From: an uncultured Acidocella sp.
GTDB lineage: Bacteria > Pseudomonadota > Alphaproteobacteria > Acetobacterales > Acetobacteraceae
Direction of reading: 5' to 3'
DNA length: 64,000 nucleotides
Assembly: GCF_946222605.1 (NCBI RefSeq)
Contig: NZ_CAMIIE010000014.1
Span: 1 to 64,000, forward strand
Part shown: piece by piece, positions 26,149 through 34,775 of the stretch
How the letters are laid out: each line of letters starts with the position of its first letter
How positions within the stretch are numbered: position 1 is the stretch's first letter
Position numbers and translations under genes: made by a program
The notes under the pieces: generated by a model
What the model was told of the DNA's origin: nothing
Seen by the model: the letters and a program-made list of their open reading frames with translations, nothing else
Databases searched by the model: none

Positions 26149-28026
26149 TTGAATATGCTACAGACGCAACCGAAATCCATCGCCACCGTGTCACTGTCTG
26201 GTACATTATCGGATAAGCTGGAGGCGGCCGCGGCGGCCGGGTTCGAGGGGGTGGAAATCTTCGAGGCGGATCTTCTGGCCTTCGATGGCGCGCCGCGCGA
26301 TGTCCGCCGCATGGCCGAGGATCTCGGCTTGGCGATTTTCATGTTTCAACCCTTCCGCGATTTCGAGGGCATGGGCGCGGCACAGCTCCGGCGCAACCTG
26401 GACCGCGCGGCCCGCAAATTCGATGTGATGGCCGAGCTGGGCACGGATCTGCTGCTGCTCTGCTCGAATGTGCAGCCGCATGCGGCGGGCAATCCGGCGG
26501 CGCTGACGGCGGAGCTGGCCGAACTGGCCGAGCATGCCGGAAGGCGCGGGATGCGCATTGCCTATGAGGCGCTGGCCTGGGGGACGCATGTGAAATTCTG
26601 GCGCCAGGCATGGGATCTGGTGCAGCGCGTCAGCCATCCGGCGCTCGGCCTGGCGCTGGATAGTTTTCACACCCTCTCGCTCGGGGATTCGCTGGCGGGG
26701 ATCGAGCGTGTGCCGGGCGAGAAGATCTTTTTCATCCAGCTCGCCGATGCGCCGAAGCTCTCGCTGGATGTGCTTTCCTGGAGCCGGCATTACCGCAATT
26801 TCCCCGGCCAGGGTGATTTCGACGTCGCCGGCTTTACCCGCGCGGCGCTGGATGCCGGGTATAAAGGGCCGCTCAGCCTGGAAATCTTCAACGATAATTT
26901 CCGCGCCGGCCCAACCCGGCCGACCGCGCTGGATGGGCTGCGCTCGCTGATCTGGGTGGAGGCCGAGGCCGGGCGCACGCAGCTGCCCCGCCCGCCGGAG
27001 CTGGGCGGCGTCGCCTTCATCGAATTCGCGGTGGATCACAGTGCCGGCGTGGCGCTTGGCGCCTATTTGAAGGCGATGGGGTTCACCCGGGCTGGCCAGC
27101 ATCGCTCGAAAGCGGTGGAGCTTTACCGGCTGGGCGGGGTGAATATCGTGCTCAATGCCGAGCCCGACAGCGCCGCCTCCGAGCATTTCGTGCTGCACGG
27201 GCCCTCGGTCTGCGCCCTGGCGCTGCAGGTCGATGACGTGCAGGCGACCCTGGCGCGAGCGCAGGCGCTGCTCTGCCCGACCTGGACGGAGCGCACCGGC
27301 CCTGGCGAGCATCGCATCCCCGCCGTGCGCGAACCGGATGGAACCTTACTGTATCTGGTCGATGAGGCGGCCTCGCGGCAGATGTGGCAGGATGATTTCG
27401 ACCTTGCCCCGGCGCCGGAGGCGGCGGCGGCGGTGCGGATCGATCATGTCGCGCAGGCGCTCAATCCGGGCTCGATGGATCGCTTCATCCTGTTCTACCG
27501 CACCTTGTTCAACCTGGTGGCGGAGCCGACCATTGAATATGCCGACCGTTTCGGCCTGGTGCGCTCGCGGACGATGAAAAACGCCAGCGGCAGCGTGCGC
27601 ATACCGCTGAACATTTCGGAGAGCCCCTCCACCGAAACCGCGCGCTTTGTCGCCGCGGCGGCCGGGGCGGGGGTGCATCACATCGCGCTGGCGATCGGCA
27701 ATGTCGAGCAGGCGGCGGCGCAGGCGGCCAATTCCGGTCTGGCGCCGGTGCCGATTCCGCTGAATTATTACGAGGATCTGCAGGCGCGCTTCGGGCTGGA
27801 GGAGGACCGGCTGCGGCGGATGCACGCGCATGGCGTGCTGTATGACCGCGATGCCGGCGGTGAGTTCTGGCACGCCTACCTGCCGCATTTCCAGGGGCGG
27901 TTTTTCTTCGAGCTGGTGGAGCGCCACGGTTATGAAGGCTATGGCGCCAGCAACGCGCCGATCCGTCTGGCGGCGATGGCGCGGCGGCTGGCGGTCAGTG
28001 AGTCAGCCGGGGTTGGTCATCAATAG
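26149..28026 (+). CDS. 3-dehydroshikimate dehydratase, QuiC1/QsuB two-domain type
   Basis: This enzyme dehydrates 3-dehydroshikimate to protocatechuate. The N-terminal half is a TIM barrel with metal ligands at Glu140 (IAYEALAWG), Asp171 and His174 (LALDSFHTL), Gln197 (FFIQLADAP) and Glu245 (LSLEIFND). The C-terminal half (about 285-615) is a 4-hydroxyphenylpyruvate-dioxygenase-like domain whose iron triad seems present: IDHVAQ, GVHHIAL, FFFELVERHGYEGYG. The start is unusual: AAGGAGG at 26133-26139 best fits the TTG at 26149, with an ATG two codons later as alternative; the ATG at 26125 precedes the ribosome site. The 3' end overlaps the converging TetR gene by 24 bases. The product feeds PcaGH. 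Confidence 0.9.
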   Translation: MNMLQTQPKSIATVSLSGTLSDKLEAAAAAGFEGVEIFEADLLAFDGAPRDVRRMAEDLGLAIFMFQPFRDFEGMGAAQLRRNLDRAARKFDVMAELGTDLLLLCSNVQPHAAGNPAALTAELAELAEHAGRRGMRIAYEALAWGTHVKFWRQAWDLVQRVSHPALGLALDSFHTLSLGDSLAGIERVPGEKIFFIQLADAPKLSLDVLSWSRHYRNFPGQGDFDVAGFTRAALDAGYKGPLSLEIFNDNFRAGPTRPTALDGLRSLIWVEAEAGRTQLPRPPELGGVAFIEFAVDHSAGVALGAYLKAMGFTRAGQHRSKAVELYRLGGVNIVLNAEPDSAASEHFVLHGPSVCALALQVDDVQATLARAQALLCPTWTERTGPGEHRIPAVREPDGTLLYLVDEAASRQMWQDDFDLAPAPEAAAAVRIDHVAQALNPGSMDRFILFYRTLFNLVAEPTIEYADRFGLVRSRTMKNASGSVRIPLNISESPSTETARFVAAAAGAGVHHIALAIGNVEQAAAQAANSGLAPVPIPLNYYEDLQARFGLEEDRLRRMHAHGVLYDRDAGGEFWHAYLPHFQGRFFFELVERHGYEGYGASNAPIRLAAMARRLAVSESAGVGHQ

Positions 28027-28674
28027 CAGGATGGAATCCGCGATATGGCGGCGATGGCGCTCGCGCGTTTGCGGGGCGCCGAAATCGATGCTGAACAGCG
28101 TGCCGAAGGTCGCGCGGTTGGAGACGCGGTAGAATGACAGCGCGCTGATCATCATGTGCAGCTCGCGCGGTTCGATCTGGCGCTTGAACACCCCCGCCTT
28201 GTAGCCGCGCTGCAGAATGTCGCTCAGTACCTCGATCGCCGGGCTGTTGGTGCGGCGCAGATCCGGCGCGTCCTTGATATGCGCCCCGTTATGGATGTTC
28301 TCGATCATCACCAGCCGGACGAATTCCGGATGCGCGTCATGATAATCGAAATTGAATTCAACCAGCCGGCGCAAGGCGGTTTCAGGATCGAGCTTGTCGA
28401 GCTTCATGCCGGATTCGATCTCGCGGATGCCGGCATAGGCGCGCTCCAGCACCGCGGTGTAGAGCCCCTCCTTGCTCTCGAAATAATAATAGATCATCCG
28501 CTTGGTGGTGGAGGTCCGCGCCGCGATCGCATCGACCCGCGCGCCGGAGAGCCCGTATTTGGCAAATTCATCGGCGGCGGCGTTGAGGATATCCTGCCGC
28601 GTGCGCTCCGGGTCGCGCGTTCTGGTGCTGGGCGCCGGTGTTTCGGCCAACGCCGCAGGGTTGTCTTTGGTCAT
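28003..28674 (-). CDS. TetR-family regulator
   Basis: The 223-residue protein has an N-terminal TetR HTH (DPERTRQDILNAAADEFAKYG, then TSTTKRMIYYYFESKEGLYTAVLERAY, residues about 20-70) and an all-helical C-terminal domain. The ATG at 28672-28674 is preferred over a TTG five codons earlier. It converges on the dehydratase gene with a 24-base overlap, so heavy transcription of one could interfere with the other. It is the obvious candidate to control the quinate/shikimate genes, by position only. Confidence 0.87.
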   Translation of the reverse strand: MTKDNPAALAETPAPSTRTRDPERTRQDILNAAADEFAKYGLSGARVDAIAARTSTTKRMIYYYFESKEGLYTAVLERAYAGIREIESGMKLDKLDPETALRRLVEFNFDYHDAHPEFVRLVMIENIHNGAHIKDAPDLRRTNSPAIEVLSDILQRGYKAGVFKRQIEPRELHMMISALSFYRVSNRATFGTLFSIDFGAPQTRERHRRHIADSILLLMTNPG

Positions 28675-28795
28675 GTCCCGCCTTGCCAATCGGATAGGGT
28701 TAGCGATCTATCATGACCCTGCCAGGGGGCAAAGACCATTGCGGGGCGATGGGCGGCCTGCTGAAGCCGCGCCACGCCAAGATAAACCCAGAGCT

Positions 28796-29890
28796 CTAGC
28801 CGACGCGATGCACCCAGCCATACGGGTCGTCGCTCTGGCCGCGCTGGATCTGCACCAGCCTGTCCTTCAGCGATTTGGTGGTGGCGCCGGCATGGGCGCC
28901 ATCGCCGATCACCACCTCGCCGCCGGAGAATTTGAACTTGCCGATCGGCGTGACCACCGCGGCGGTGCCGCAGGCGAAGGCCTCGCGCAGCCGGCCGCTG
29001 GCGGCATCCTCGCGCAGCTGCTGGAAGGAATAGGCCTCCTCGCGCACGCGCAGCCCGGCGGCGCCGGCCAGGGTGATCAGCGAATTGCGGGTGATGCCGG
29101 GCAGGATGGTGCCGCCCAGCGGCGGGGTGAGCAGGGAGCCGTCCTCGAACACGAACATCATATTCATGCCGCCCATTTCCTCCAGCCAGCGATGCTCGGC
29201 CGCATCCAGGAAGGCGACCTGGTCGCAGCCCTGGGCGCTGGCCTCGGCCTGCGCCAGCAGGCTGGCGGCGTAGTTGCCGCCGCATTTCGCGGCCCCGGTG
29301 CCGCCGGTGGCCGCACGGCTGTAATGTTCGCTCACCCAGACGGAGACCGCCTCGGCGCCGCCCTTGAAATAGCCGCCGACCGGGCAGGCGATGACCGCGT
29401 ACATGAAGGTTTTCGACGGCCGCACCCCCAGAAACGCCTCATTGGCGAACATGAAGGGGCGCAGATAGAGGCTCTTGGTCGGATCATTGGGCACCCAGTC
29501 CCGGTCGGCGCGGATCAGCTGCTCGATCGACTCAACGAACAGATCGCTGGGCAGGCTCGGCATCGCCAGACGCTCGGCGGAGTCCTGGAAGCGCTTGGCA
29601 TTCGCCGTCGGGCGGAACATCGCGATCTCGCCGGAGGGGAGGCGATAGGCTTTCAGCCCTTCGAAAATCTCCTGCGCATAATGCAGCACCGCCGCCGCCG
29701 GATGCAGGGTGATCGCCTCGCGCGCCTGGATCCTCGCATCGTGCCAGCCCACGCCCTGGGTGTATTCGATCACCGCCATATGGTCGGTGAAGGAGGTCCC
29801 GAAGCCGGGATTTTCCAGCACCGCGGCGCGCTCGGCCGCCGGCAGCGGCGCCGCGTTTGGAATATGTGCAAAGCTGATACCAGAATTCAC
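28796..29890 (-). CDS. ilvE: Branched-chain amino acid aminotransferase
   Basis: IlvE transfers amino groups between glutamate and the oxo acids of leucine, isoleucine and valine with pyridoxal phosphate. The 364-residue protein is of the fold-type IV, longer class. FTDHMAVIEY and AQEIFEGLKAYR lie in the N-terminal half; the Schiff-base Lys is in GTGAAKCGGNYAASL near residue 200; FVFEDGSLLTPPLGGTILPGITR follows in sections. The start is GTG at 29888-29890, the only candidate before the conserved FTDHM. It is a housekeeping gene without clear tie to its neighbours. Confidence 0.92.
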   Translation of the reverse strand: MNSGISFAHIPNAAPLPAAERAAVLENPGFGTSFTDHMAVIEYTQGVGWHDARIQAREAITLHPAAAVLHYAQEIFEGLKAYRLPSGEIAMFRPTANAKRFQDSAERLAMPSLPSDLFVESIEQLIRADRDWVPNDPTKSLYLRPFMFANEAFLGVRPSKTFMYAVIACPVGGYFKGGAEAVSVWVSEHYSRAATGGTGAAKCGGNYAASLLAQAEASAQGCDQVAFLDAAEHRWLEEMGGMNMMFVFEDGSLLTPPLGGTILPGITRNSLITLAGAAGLRVREEAYSFQQLREDAASGRLREAFACGTAAVVTPIGKFKFSGGEVVIGDGAHAGATTKSLKDRLVQIQRGQSDDPYGWVHRVG

Positions 29891-30076
29891 GATACGATCT
29901 TTCGTTATTCACCCACTGAAAGCAGGTTTGTAATAAAGCAGCCTTCCCGTGAAGACAGTCGCCGTCATGGCTGCCTTGTTGAGAAGAGAGATCTTGGGGC
30001 ACGCGCCCAGGCCCGGACCGCCGCGCCCGGCCATTCCTTACCCCGAAGCTCTGCCTGCCGAAAGCCGTTGTGGGCC

Positions 30077-30856
30077 TCAGAAGCCCAGCTTGAACCCGGC
30101 GCGGACCGCTTCACTGATCAGGCGGACATGATCATCCATCAGCCATTGGCCGATCTGCGCGGAAGCGCCGCGCGCATCCGCCAGCACGCCGCTTGCGCGC
30201 AGATAGCCGGGCGGCGGCGGGTGGATGTCGTAGGGCGGAAATTGCGCCCGGCCTTCCTGCGGGATTTTCTCCACCGCCACCAGATCCGGGCGCAGCAGCA
30301 GCATCAGCGAGGTTTCGATCAGGCTGGCATGTTCCAGCTCGGTGCCGGGGAAACCGTCCGGGAAAATCCTGTCCAGCGTCGCGGGCTCGACGAAATCCCA
30401 ATATTCCAGCCGCATCGCGGTGACGTCGCGGATGCCTTCGGCGCGCAGATCGCGCAGCGCCAGATCCAGCCCCTCCACCGAGGGCCAGCCATTCTCGAAA
30501 TGCCCGTTAAGGATGACGAAGCGCCGCGCCCCGTGCAGACCCATATCGCGGATCACATCGCGGATGGTGTGGCTGAAGGTGGCGGCATCCAGGCTGGCGG
30601 TGCCGGGGAAGCTCTGCCCGCCGCCGGAGCGGGGCATGGATTTATAGCCGTAATTCAGCGTCGGCGCGACCAGCCCGCCGAGCTGCCGGGCGACGCGTTC
30701 GGCGACAGCTGTCGGCAGGATCACATCGACATTCAGCGGCAGATGCGGCCCGTGCTGCTCGGTGGCGCCAAGCGGCAGGAAGATGATGGCGCCAGCCTGG
30801 ATCCTGGCCTCCCATTCCGGCCAGGACAATTCCGCCATGAACACGCTTTCAACCAT
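30077..30856 (-). CDS. Creatininase-family amidohydrolase
   Basis: The 259-residue protein is close to bacterial creatininase, which opens creatinine to creatine. The metal-binding segment LPLGATEQHGPHLPLNVDV has Glu33, His35 and Asp44 where creatininase has its zinc/manganese ligands, and ILNGHFENGW supplies His and Glu near 118-120. SFPGTASLD and SLIETSLMLLLRPDLV also match. The ATG at 30854-30856 has AAGGAG eight bases upstream. The family also includes mycofactocin and riboflavin enzymes, so the exact amide is uncertain. It is on the same strand as, and downstream of, an SDR gene. Confidence 0.82.
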   Translation of the reverse strand: MVESVFMAELSWPEWEARIQAGAIIFLPLGATEQHGPHLPLNVDVILPTAVAERVARQLGGLVAPTLNYGYKSMPRSGGGQSFPGTASLDAATFSHTIRDVIRDMGLHGARRFVILNGHFENGWPSVEGLDLALRDLRAEGIRDVTAMRLEYWDFVEPATLDRIFPDGFPGTELEHASLIETSLMLLLRPDLVAVEKIPQEGRAQFPPYDIHPPPPGYLRASGVLADARGASAQIGQWLMDDHVRLISEAVRAGFKLGF

Positions 30857-30897
30857 TCAAAAGGCTCCTTGCAGGCTGTGATGAGAGGAGGCGGATT

Positions 30898-31584
30898 TCA
30901 ATGCATCGCGGCGCCGCCATCGGCGCTGTAGCACTGGCCGGTGACGAAGCTGGCGGCTTGGCTGGCGAGAAACAGGATCACCGCGGCGACCTCTTCCGGC
31001 CGGCCGATCCGCCCGAGCGGGTTGCCGGTTTCCAGCGCCTGCAGCGCCGGGCTCATTGCCGCGAAATTCAGCAAGGGTGTGTCGATCGGTCCGGGGGCGA
31101 CGGCGTTCACCCGGATATCCGGCCCCAGCTCGCGTGCCCAGGAGCGGGTCAGCCCCAGCATCGCCGCCTTGGTGGCGCAATAGCCGGAGGCTTCGGCGCG
31201 GCCCAGAAAGGCCAGCTCCGAGGCGAGATTGATGATCGACCCGCCCTTGGCGAGATGCGGCAGCGCGGCGGCGGCCACCAGCATCGGCCCGCGCAGATTG
31301 ACGGCGACCATCCGGTCCAGCCGCGCCAGATCCAGCGCCGCCAGCGGGGCGTCATATTCCACCCCGGCGGCGTTCACCAGCACATCGAACCCGCCCAGCC
31401 GCGCGGCGGCCGCCGCCACCGCCGCCGCCACCGCGTCTGGCGAGGTGATGTCGGCCTCCACCCAGGGCACGTCCGCCGGCGGTTGGGCGATATCCAGCCC
31501 GATCACCGCATCCCCGGCGGCCAGAAAGGCGCGTGACGTGGCCAGGCCGATGCCGCTGGCCGCGCCGGTGACTAGCGCGCGCAT
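30898..31584 (-). CDS. Short-chain dehydrogenase/reductase
   Basis: The 228-residue protein is a classical SDR: the NAD-binding TGAASGIG at the N-terminus, NAAG near residue 70, catalytic Ser and YCATK in SELAFLGRAEASGYCATKAA, and NAVAPGPIDT near 160. It belongs to a minus run with the creatininase-like gene downstream and the unknown gene upstream. Its substrate cannot be predicted. Confidence 0.88.
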   Translation of the reverse strand: MRALVTGAASGIGLATSRAFLAAGDAVIGLDIAQPPADVPWVEADITSPDAVAAAVAAAAARLGGFDVLVNAAGVEYDAPLAALDLARLDRMVAVNLRGPMLVAAAALPHLAKGGSIINLASELAFLGRAEASGYCATKAAMLGLTRSWARELGPDIRVNAVAPGPIDTPLLNFAAMSPALQALETGNPLGRIGRPEEVAAVILFLASQAASFVTGQCYSADGGAAMH

Positions 31585-31599
31585 CGGAGTCCGACGGCG

Positions 31600-32385
31600 T
31601 TAAACTGTTGCAAACGCATCGATCTGCCCTTCCTCATGGATGATCTCCCACACCGCGCCATCGACCAGCAGCCGGCCTGGGCGGTCGAAGGACAGGCGCA
31701 GCCGCTGTCCCTCCCGCCAGGGCAGGGTCGAGGCGTTGATCTCCCAGCCCGAAGCCGTGCCGCGCGAAATCTCACAATCCAGTAGCGCCTGCCGGGCCTT
31801 GGCGTCCGCCGCGCCGGCCAGGCAGGCCGCCAGGCTGGGGGCGGAAAGGCGGATGCCCGGCGCCCGGCCCCGCGCCAGCATGAAAACCGGCCCGGTGCGC
31901 ACCAGAATCGCCGCCTGCCCGGTTTGCGCCACACGCAGCCGCAGCGCCGCGCAAGGGTGGTTCGGCTGCGGTGCCGCGTGCCAATGTTCCAGATAGGGGC
32001 TGTGCAGCCCGGTCTCGACCAGGGTTTCGCCTTCCCAGGAGAGCATGCCCTCATCCGGCGTCGGCCCGGGCGGCTGGTAGTCGATCTCGCGCCGCCAGGC
32101 GGCGCGGTTTTCTGCCACGTGGAAGCTGCCGGCAAAGCCCTGCTGGTGGGCCAGCCAGGTTTCGGCCGCGACGGAGAGCTGCGCGAAGCCTTGCACATGG
32201 CAGAAGGCGGGGCGCGCGGCGGGCTGGCGCAGATCCACGAACAGTTCGGGCCCCTGCAGCCAGGAGACCGCGCTGCTCACATCGCGCTGCCCATCCGCCC
32301 CCACCAGGAGCGAGCGTGTCCATAGACCATGCCAGTGCGGGCGCGTGCGGGACGCGGCCAAAACGGATCTATCGCAAGCTGCCAT
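31600..32385 (-). CDS. Conserved protein of unknown function
   Basis: I do not recognise a named family. The 261-residue soluble protein opens with HWHGLWTRSLLV and VSWLQGPELFVDLRQP, has many aromatic residues and probably folds mainly as beta strands (for example CHVQGFAQLSV, GMLSWEGETLVETG, LRLSFDRPGRLLVDG). No signal peptide or membrane segment is seen. The start at 32383-32385 has GGAGG four bases upstream; 119 open codons before it run into the LysR gene in the wrong frame. It lies 15 bases upstream of the SDR gene, so both are likely one operon with the creatininase-like gene. Confidence 0.72.
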   Translation of the reverse strand: MAACDRSVLAASRTRPHWHGLWTRSLLVGADGQRDVSSAVSWLQGPELFVDLRQPAARPAFCHVQGFAQLSVAAETWLAHQQGFAGSFHVAENRAAWRREIDYQPPGPTPDEGMLSWEGETLVETGLHSPYLEHWHAAPQPNHPCAALRLRVAQTGQAAILVRTGPVFMLARGRAPGIRLSAPSLAACLAGAADAKARQALLDCEISRGTASGWEINASTLPWREGQRLRLSFDRPGRLLVDGAVWEIIHEEGQIDAFATV

Positions 32386-32506
32386 TCTGCCTCCGCCTTG
32401 AGCCGCCATCGAAGCCGGAAGCTTAGGCAAGCCGCGCGTGCGGCAAAAAGGGCGATTTCGGGAAGCGTACTTGACTGAAACGGCAACAGAGCGGGCCGCT
32501 ACAAGC

Positions 32507-33445
32507 CTAGCTGCCCATTGCCAGCTCATATTCGCGGGCCAGCTCGGCCAGGAAATTGCGCGAGGCCGGGGAGACATGGCCGCGCGCCCGGGTGGCCAGT
32601 TCGAATTCCACCAGATAGCCGAACCGGGCCGGCAGCACCGGGCGCAGCGGCAAGCCGAAGCGGGTGGCGCGGACATAATGGTCCGGGAGATAGCCGATAT
32701 AGCGGCCGGTGAGCACCAGCAGCGCCACCCCCTCGACATCATTGGCGGTGGCGCTGCGCATCAGGCCGCTGGCGAGCTGCCGGGCCTCGTCCTGCTCGGC
32801 ATAGCTGCGCCCGACCACTTCGCAGCCCATCAGCAATTCCGTCGGCACCTCGTCCGGGCAATAGCGGTAGAGCGGATGCGGCTCGGCGCAGTAGAGATTA
32901 TTCTGCTCCGCATAGAGAAACCGGTAGGTCAGCCCCGGCAAGCGCTGGCGCACGGACACGATGGCGGCGTGCAGCCGCTCCTCCAGCAGCGCCTTTTCCA
33001 GCAGGTTCGGCGGATCGACGCTGATATTGATCTGCACCCGCGGCGCCCGCCTTTTCGCGGTGGCCAGAACCTGCGGCAGGCGGAAATGCGGATCGGTGAT
33101 CAGCGTATCGATGATGCCGAGATTGAGCTCGCCGCCGATTTCGGTGTGGATATTGTTCATCCGCTCGCGGAACCCGTCCAGCGCGCCGAGCAGCTGGCGG
33201 GTCTCGACCAGCACCGAACGCCCCTGATCGGTCAGCGCAAACCCGCCGCGCCCGCGCCGGCACAAGGTCACCCCCAGACGGGTTTCCAGCGCTTTCAACT
33301 GCTTGGAAATGGTCGACAGCCCGACCTGCAGCTCCGCCTCTGCCGCGGTGAAGCCGCCCGCCTCGGCGACCGTGGCAAACAGCCGCAGCAGGCGAAGATC
33401 GACATCACCAAGATTGCCGCTGAAGGGGGCGGAGGGGCGGGACAT
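32507..33445 (-). CDS. LysR-type regulator
   Basis: The 312-residue protein has an N-terminal HTH (DLRLLRLFATVAEAGGFTAAEAEL, then LSTISKQLKALETRLGV) and a LysR effector domain. I start it at 33443-33445, where AGGAAAG stands close upstream; an ATG ten codons earlier has no ribosome site. It is divergent from the desaturase gene and upstream of the unknown/SDR/creatininase run, and may regulate either. The effector is unknown. Confidence 0.87.
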   Translation of the reverse strand: MSRPSAPFSGNLGDVDLRLLRLFATVAEAGGFTAAEAELQVGLSTISKQLKALETRLGVTLCRRGRGGFALTDQGRSVLVETRQLLGALDGFRERMNNIHTEIGGELNLGIIDTLITDPHFRLPQVLATAKRRAPRVQINISVDPPNLLEKALLEERLHAAIVSVRQRLPGLTYRFLYAEQNNLYCAEPHPLYRYCPDEVPTELLMGCEVVGRSYAEQDEARQLASGLMRSATANDVEGVALLVLTGRYIGYLPDHYVRATRFGLPLRPVLPARFGYLVEFELATRARGHVSPASRNFLAELAREYELAMGS

Positions 33446-33637
33446 TCTTTCCTGATACGGAAAGTAAATGGGCATATCAAGCTATGTACGAGCCGGATTT
33501 CAGTAGATACGAATAGAAAATAGTCATTTTGTAGAATGGTCGCGCGGATATCTCGGCCATCATCGAATGAAAAGAACAAAAATAGTGCAAATGAGTGTTG
33601 TTTAGCCGTTTTGGTCATTCCTCGTCAGGAGATCAGC

Positions 33638-33700
33638 ATGAATGATGCCCGCCGACCGGCCCGCCATGCCGCCACGCCCCCGCGCGGTGCTTTGGCATGA
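33638..33700 (+). CDS. Putative 20-residue leader peptide
   Basis: A short frame, MNDARRPARHAATPPRGALA, begins at an ATG with AGGAGA six bases upstream and ends in ATGA shared with the desaturase start. The desaturase ATG has no ribosome site of its own, so its translation may depend on this peptide. The peptide is basic and Pro/Ala-rich with no clear function. Chance occurrence is possible; the ribosome site and overlap are the evidence. Confidence 0.45.
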   Translation: MNDARRPARHAATPPRGALA

Positions 33701-34704
33701 GCCAGACCCGTTTGTTCCGCTACCAAGGCGGCGCGTTCTATAATGGCGCCGGCATTTTTTATGCCTTCGCCGCTTATGCAAGCGGGCTGGTGCTGATCAC
33801 CCGCGCCAACCTGGCGCTCAATCTGCTGGGTACGCTGCTGCTCGCGCATGGCCTCGTGATCTGCGCCTATTTCATCCATGAATGCGCGCATGGGGCGGTG
33901 TTCAGCAAAATGCGCCACAATGACCGGGCGGGCGAAGTGATGGCCTGGATCACCGGCGCCTGTTTTGCCTCCTATAGCGGGCTGAAGGAAAAACATCTGC
34001 GCCACCATGCCGACAGGATGGATGTGGCGGCCTTCGATTACCGGGATATTCTCAAGCGCGCGCCAGGCTGGGTGCGGGCGGCCGTGCTGGGGCTGGAATG
34101 GGCCTATATTCCGGCGGTTGAGCTGCTGATGCATGGCATGGTCATCATCACCCAATATCGCGGCACGCAAGCCATGCGCCGGCGCGCCAGCCTGCTGCTG
34201 CTCTCACGGCTGCTGTTCTTTGCCGCGCTGGCCTGGGCCTCGCCCTGGTCATTGGCGTTCTACGCCATCGCCTATCTGCTGATGCTGCAGGTGCTGCGCT
34301 TCATGGATGCCTACCAGCATACATTCGATGTCTATGTGCCGCACTCCAGCTCCTCCCCGATGATCGTCAAAAATCGTGACCGGGCTTATGAGCATGAGAA
34401 TACCTACAGCAATATCCTGTCGCTCTCGCATCCGCTGCTCAATCTGCTGACGCTGAATTTCGCCTACCATAACGCGCATCACGCCCGCCCCGCCGTGCCC
34501 TGGCACGCGCTGCCGGCGCTGCATGAGACGCTGTATGGCGCGGATACAACCCAGGTGCTGACGGCGCGCCAGCTTTTCGGCAGCTATCACCGCAACCGGG
34601 TCAAACGCGTGCTGTCCCCCGATTATGGCGAGGTACACGCGAACGGCGACCGCGCGCATGATTTTCTGGGGGCGGTTGGGGTGTCGTTTCTCACCGCCAT
34701 TTGA
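33697..34704 (+). CDS. Membrane fatty-acid desaturase-family protein
   Basis: The 335-residue integral membrane protein has the three histidine boxes of di-iron desaturases and hydroxylases: HECAHG near residue 61, HLRHH near 100 and HNAHH near 253. About four to six hydrophobic segments separate them. Such enzymes desaturate or hydroxylate acyl chains or carotenoids; the exact substrate is not evident. It is divergent from a LysR gene and overlaps a tiny upstream frame by four bases. Confidence 0.85.
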   Translation: MSQTRLFRYQGGAFYNGAGIFYAFAAYASGLVLITRANLALNLLGTLLLAHGLVICAYFIHECAHGAVFSKMRHNDRAGEVMAWITGACFASYSGLKEKHLRHHADRMDVAAFDYRDILKRAPGWVRAAVLGLEWAYIPAVELLMHGMVIITQYRGTQAMRRRASLLLLSRLLFFAALAWASPWSLAFYAIAYLLMLQVLRFMDAYQHTFDVYVPHSSSSPMIVKNRDRAYEHENTYSNILSLSHPLLNLLTLNFAYHNAHHARPAVPWHALPALHETLYGADTTQVLTARQLFGSYHRNRVKRVLSPDYGEVHANGDRAHDFLGAVGVSFLTAI

Positions 34705-34775
34705 AGCGGGCGATCAGCTTTTCATTGCAAGCCGCGCGATCCGATCTGTCCTGACGGGCGCGGCGAAGGAGCCTT

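Noticed and set aside
30077..30856. Creatininase as part of the guanidine locus
   Set aside because: It lies more than 5 kb away behind unrelated genes, and no creatinase or sarcosine oxidase gene is present.
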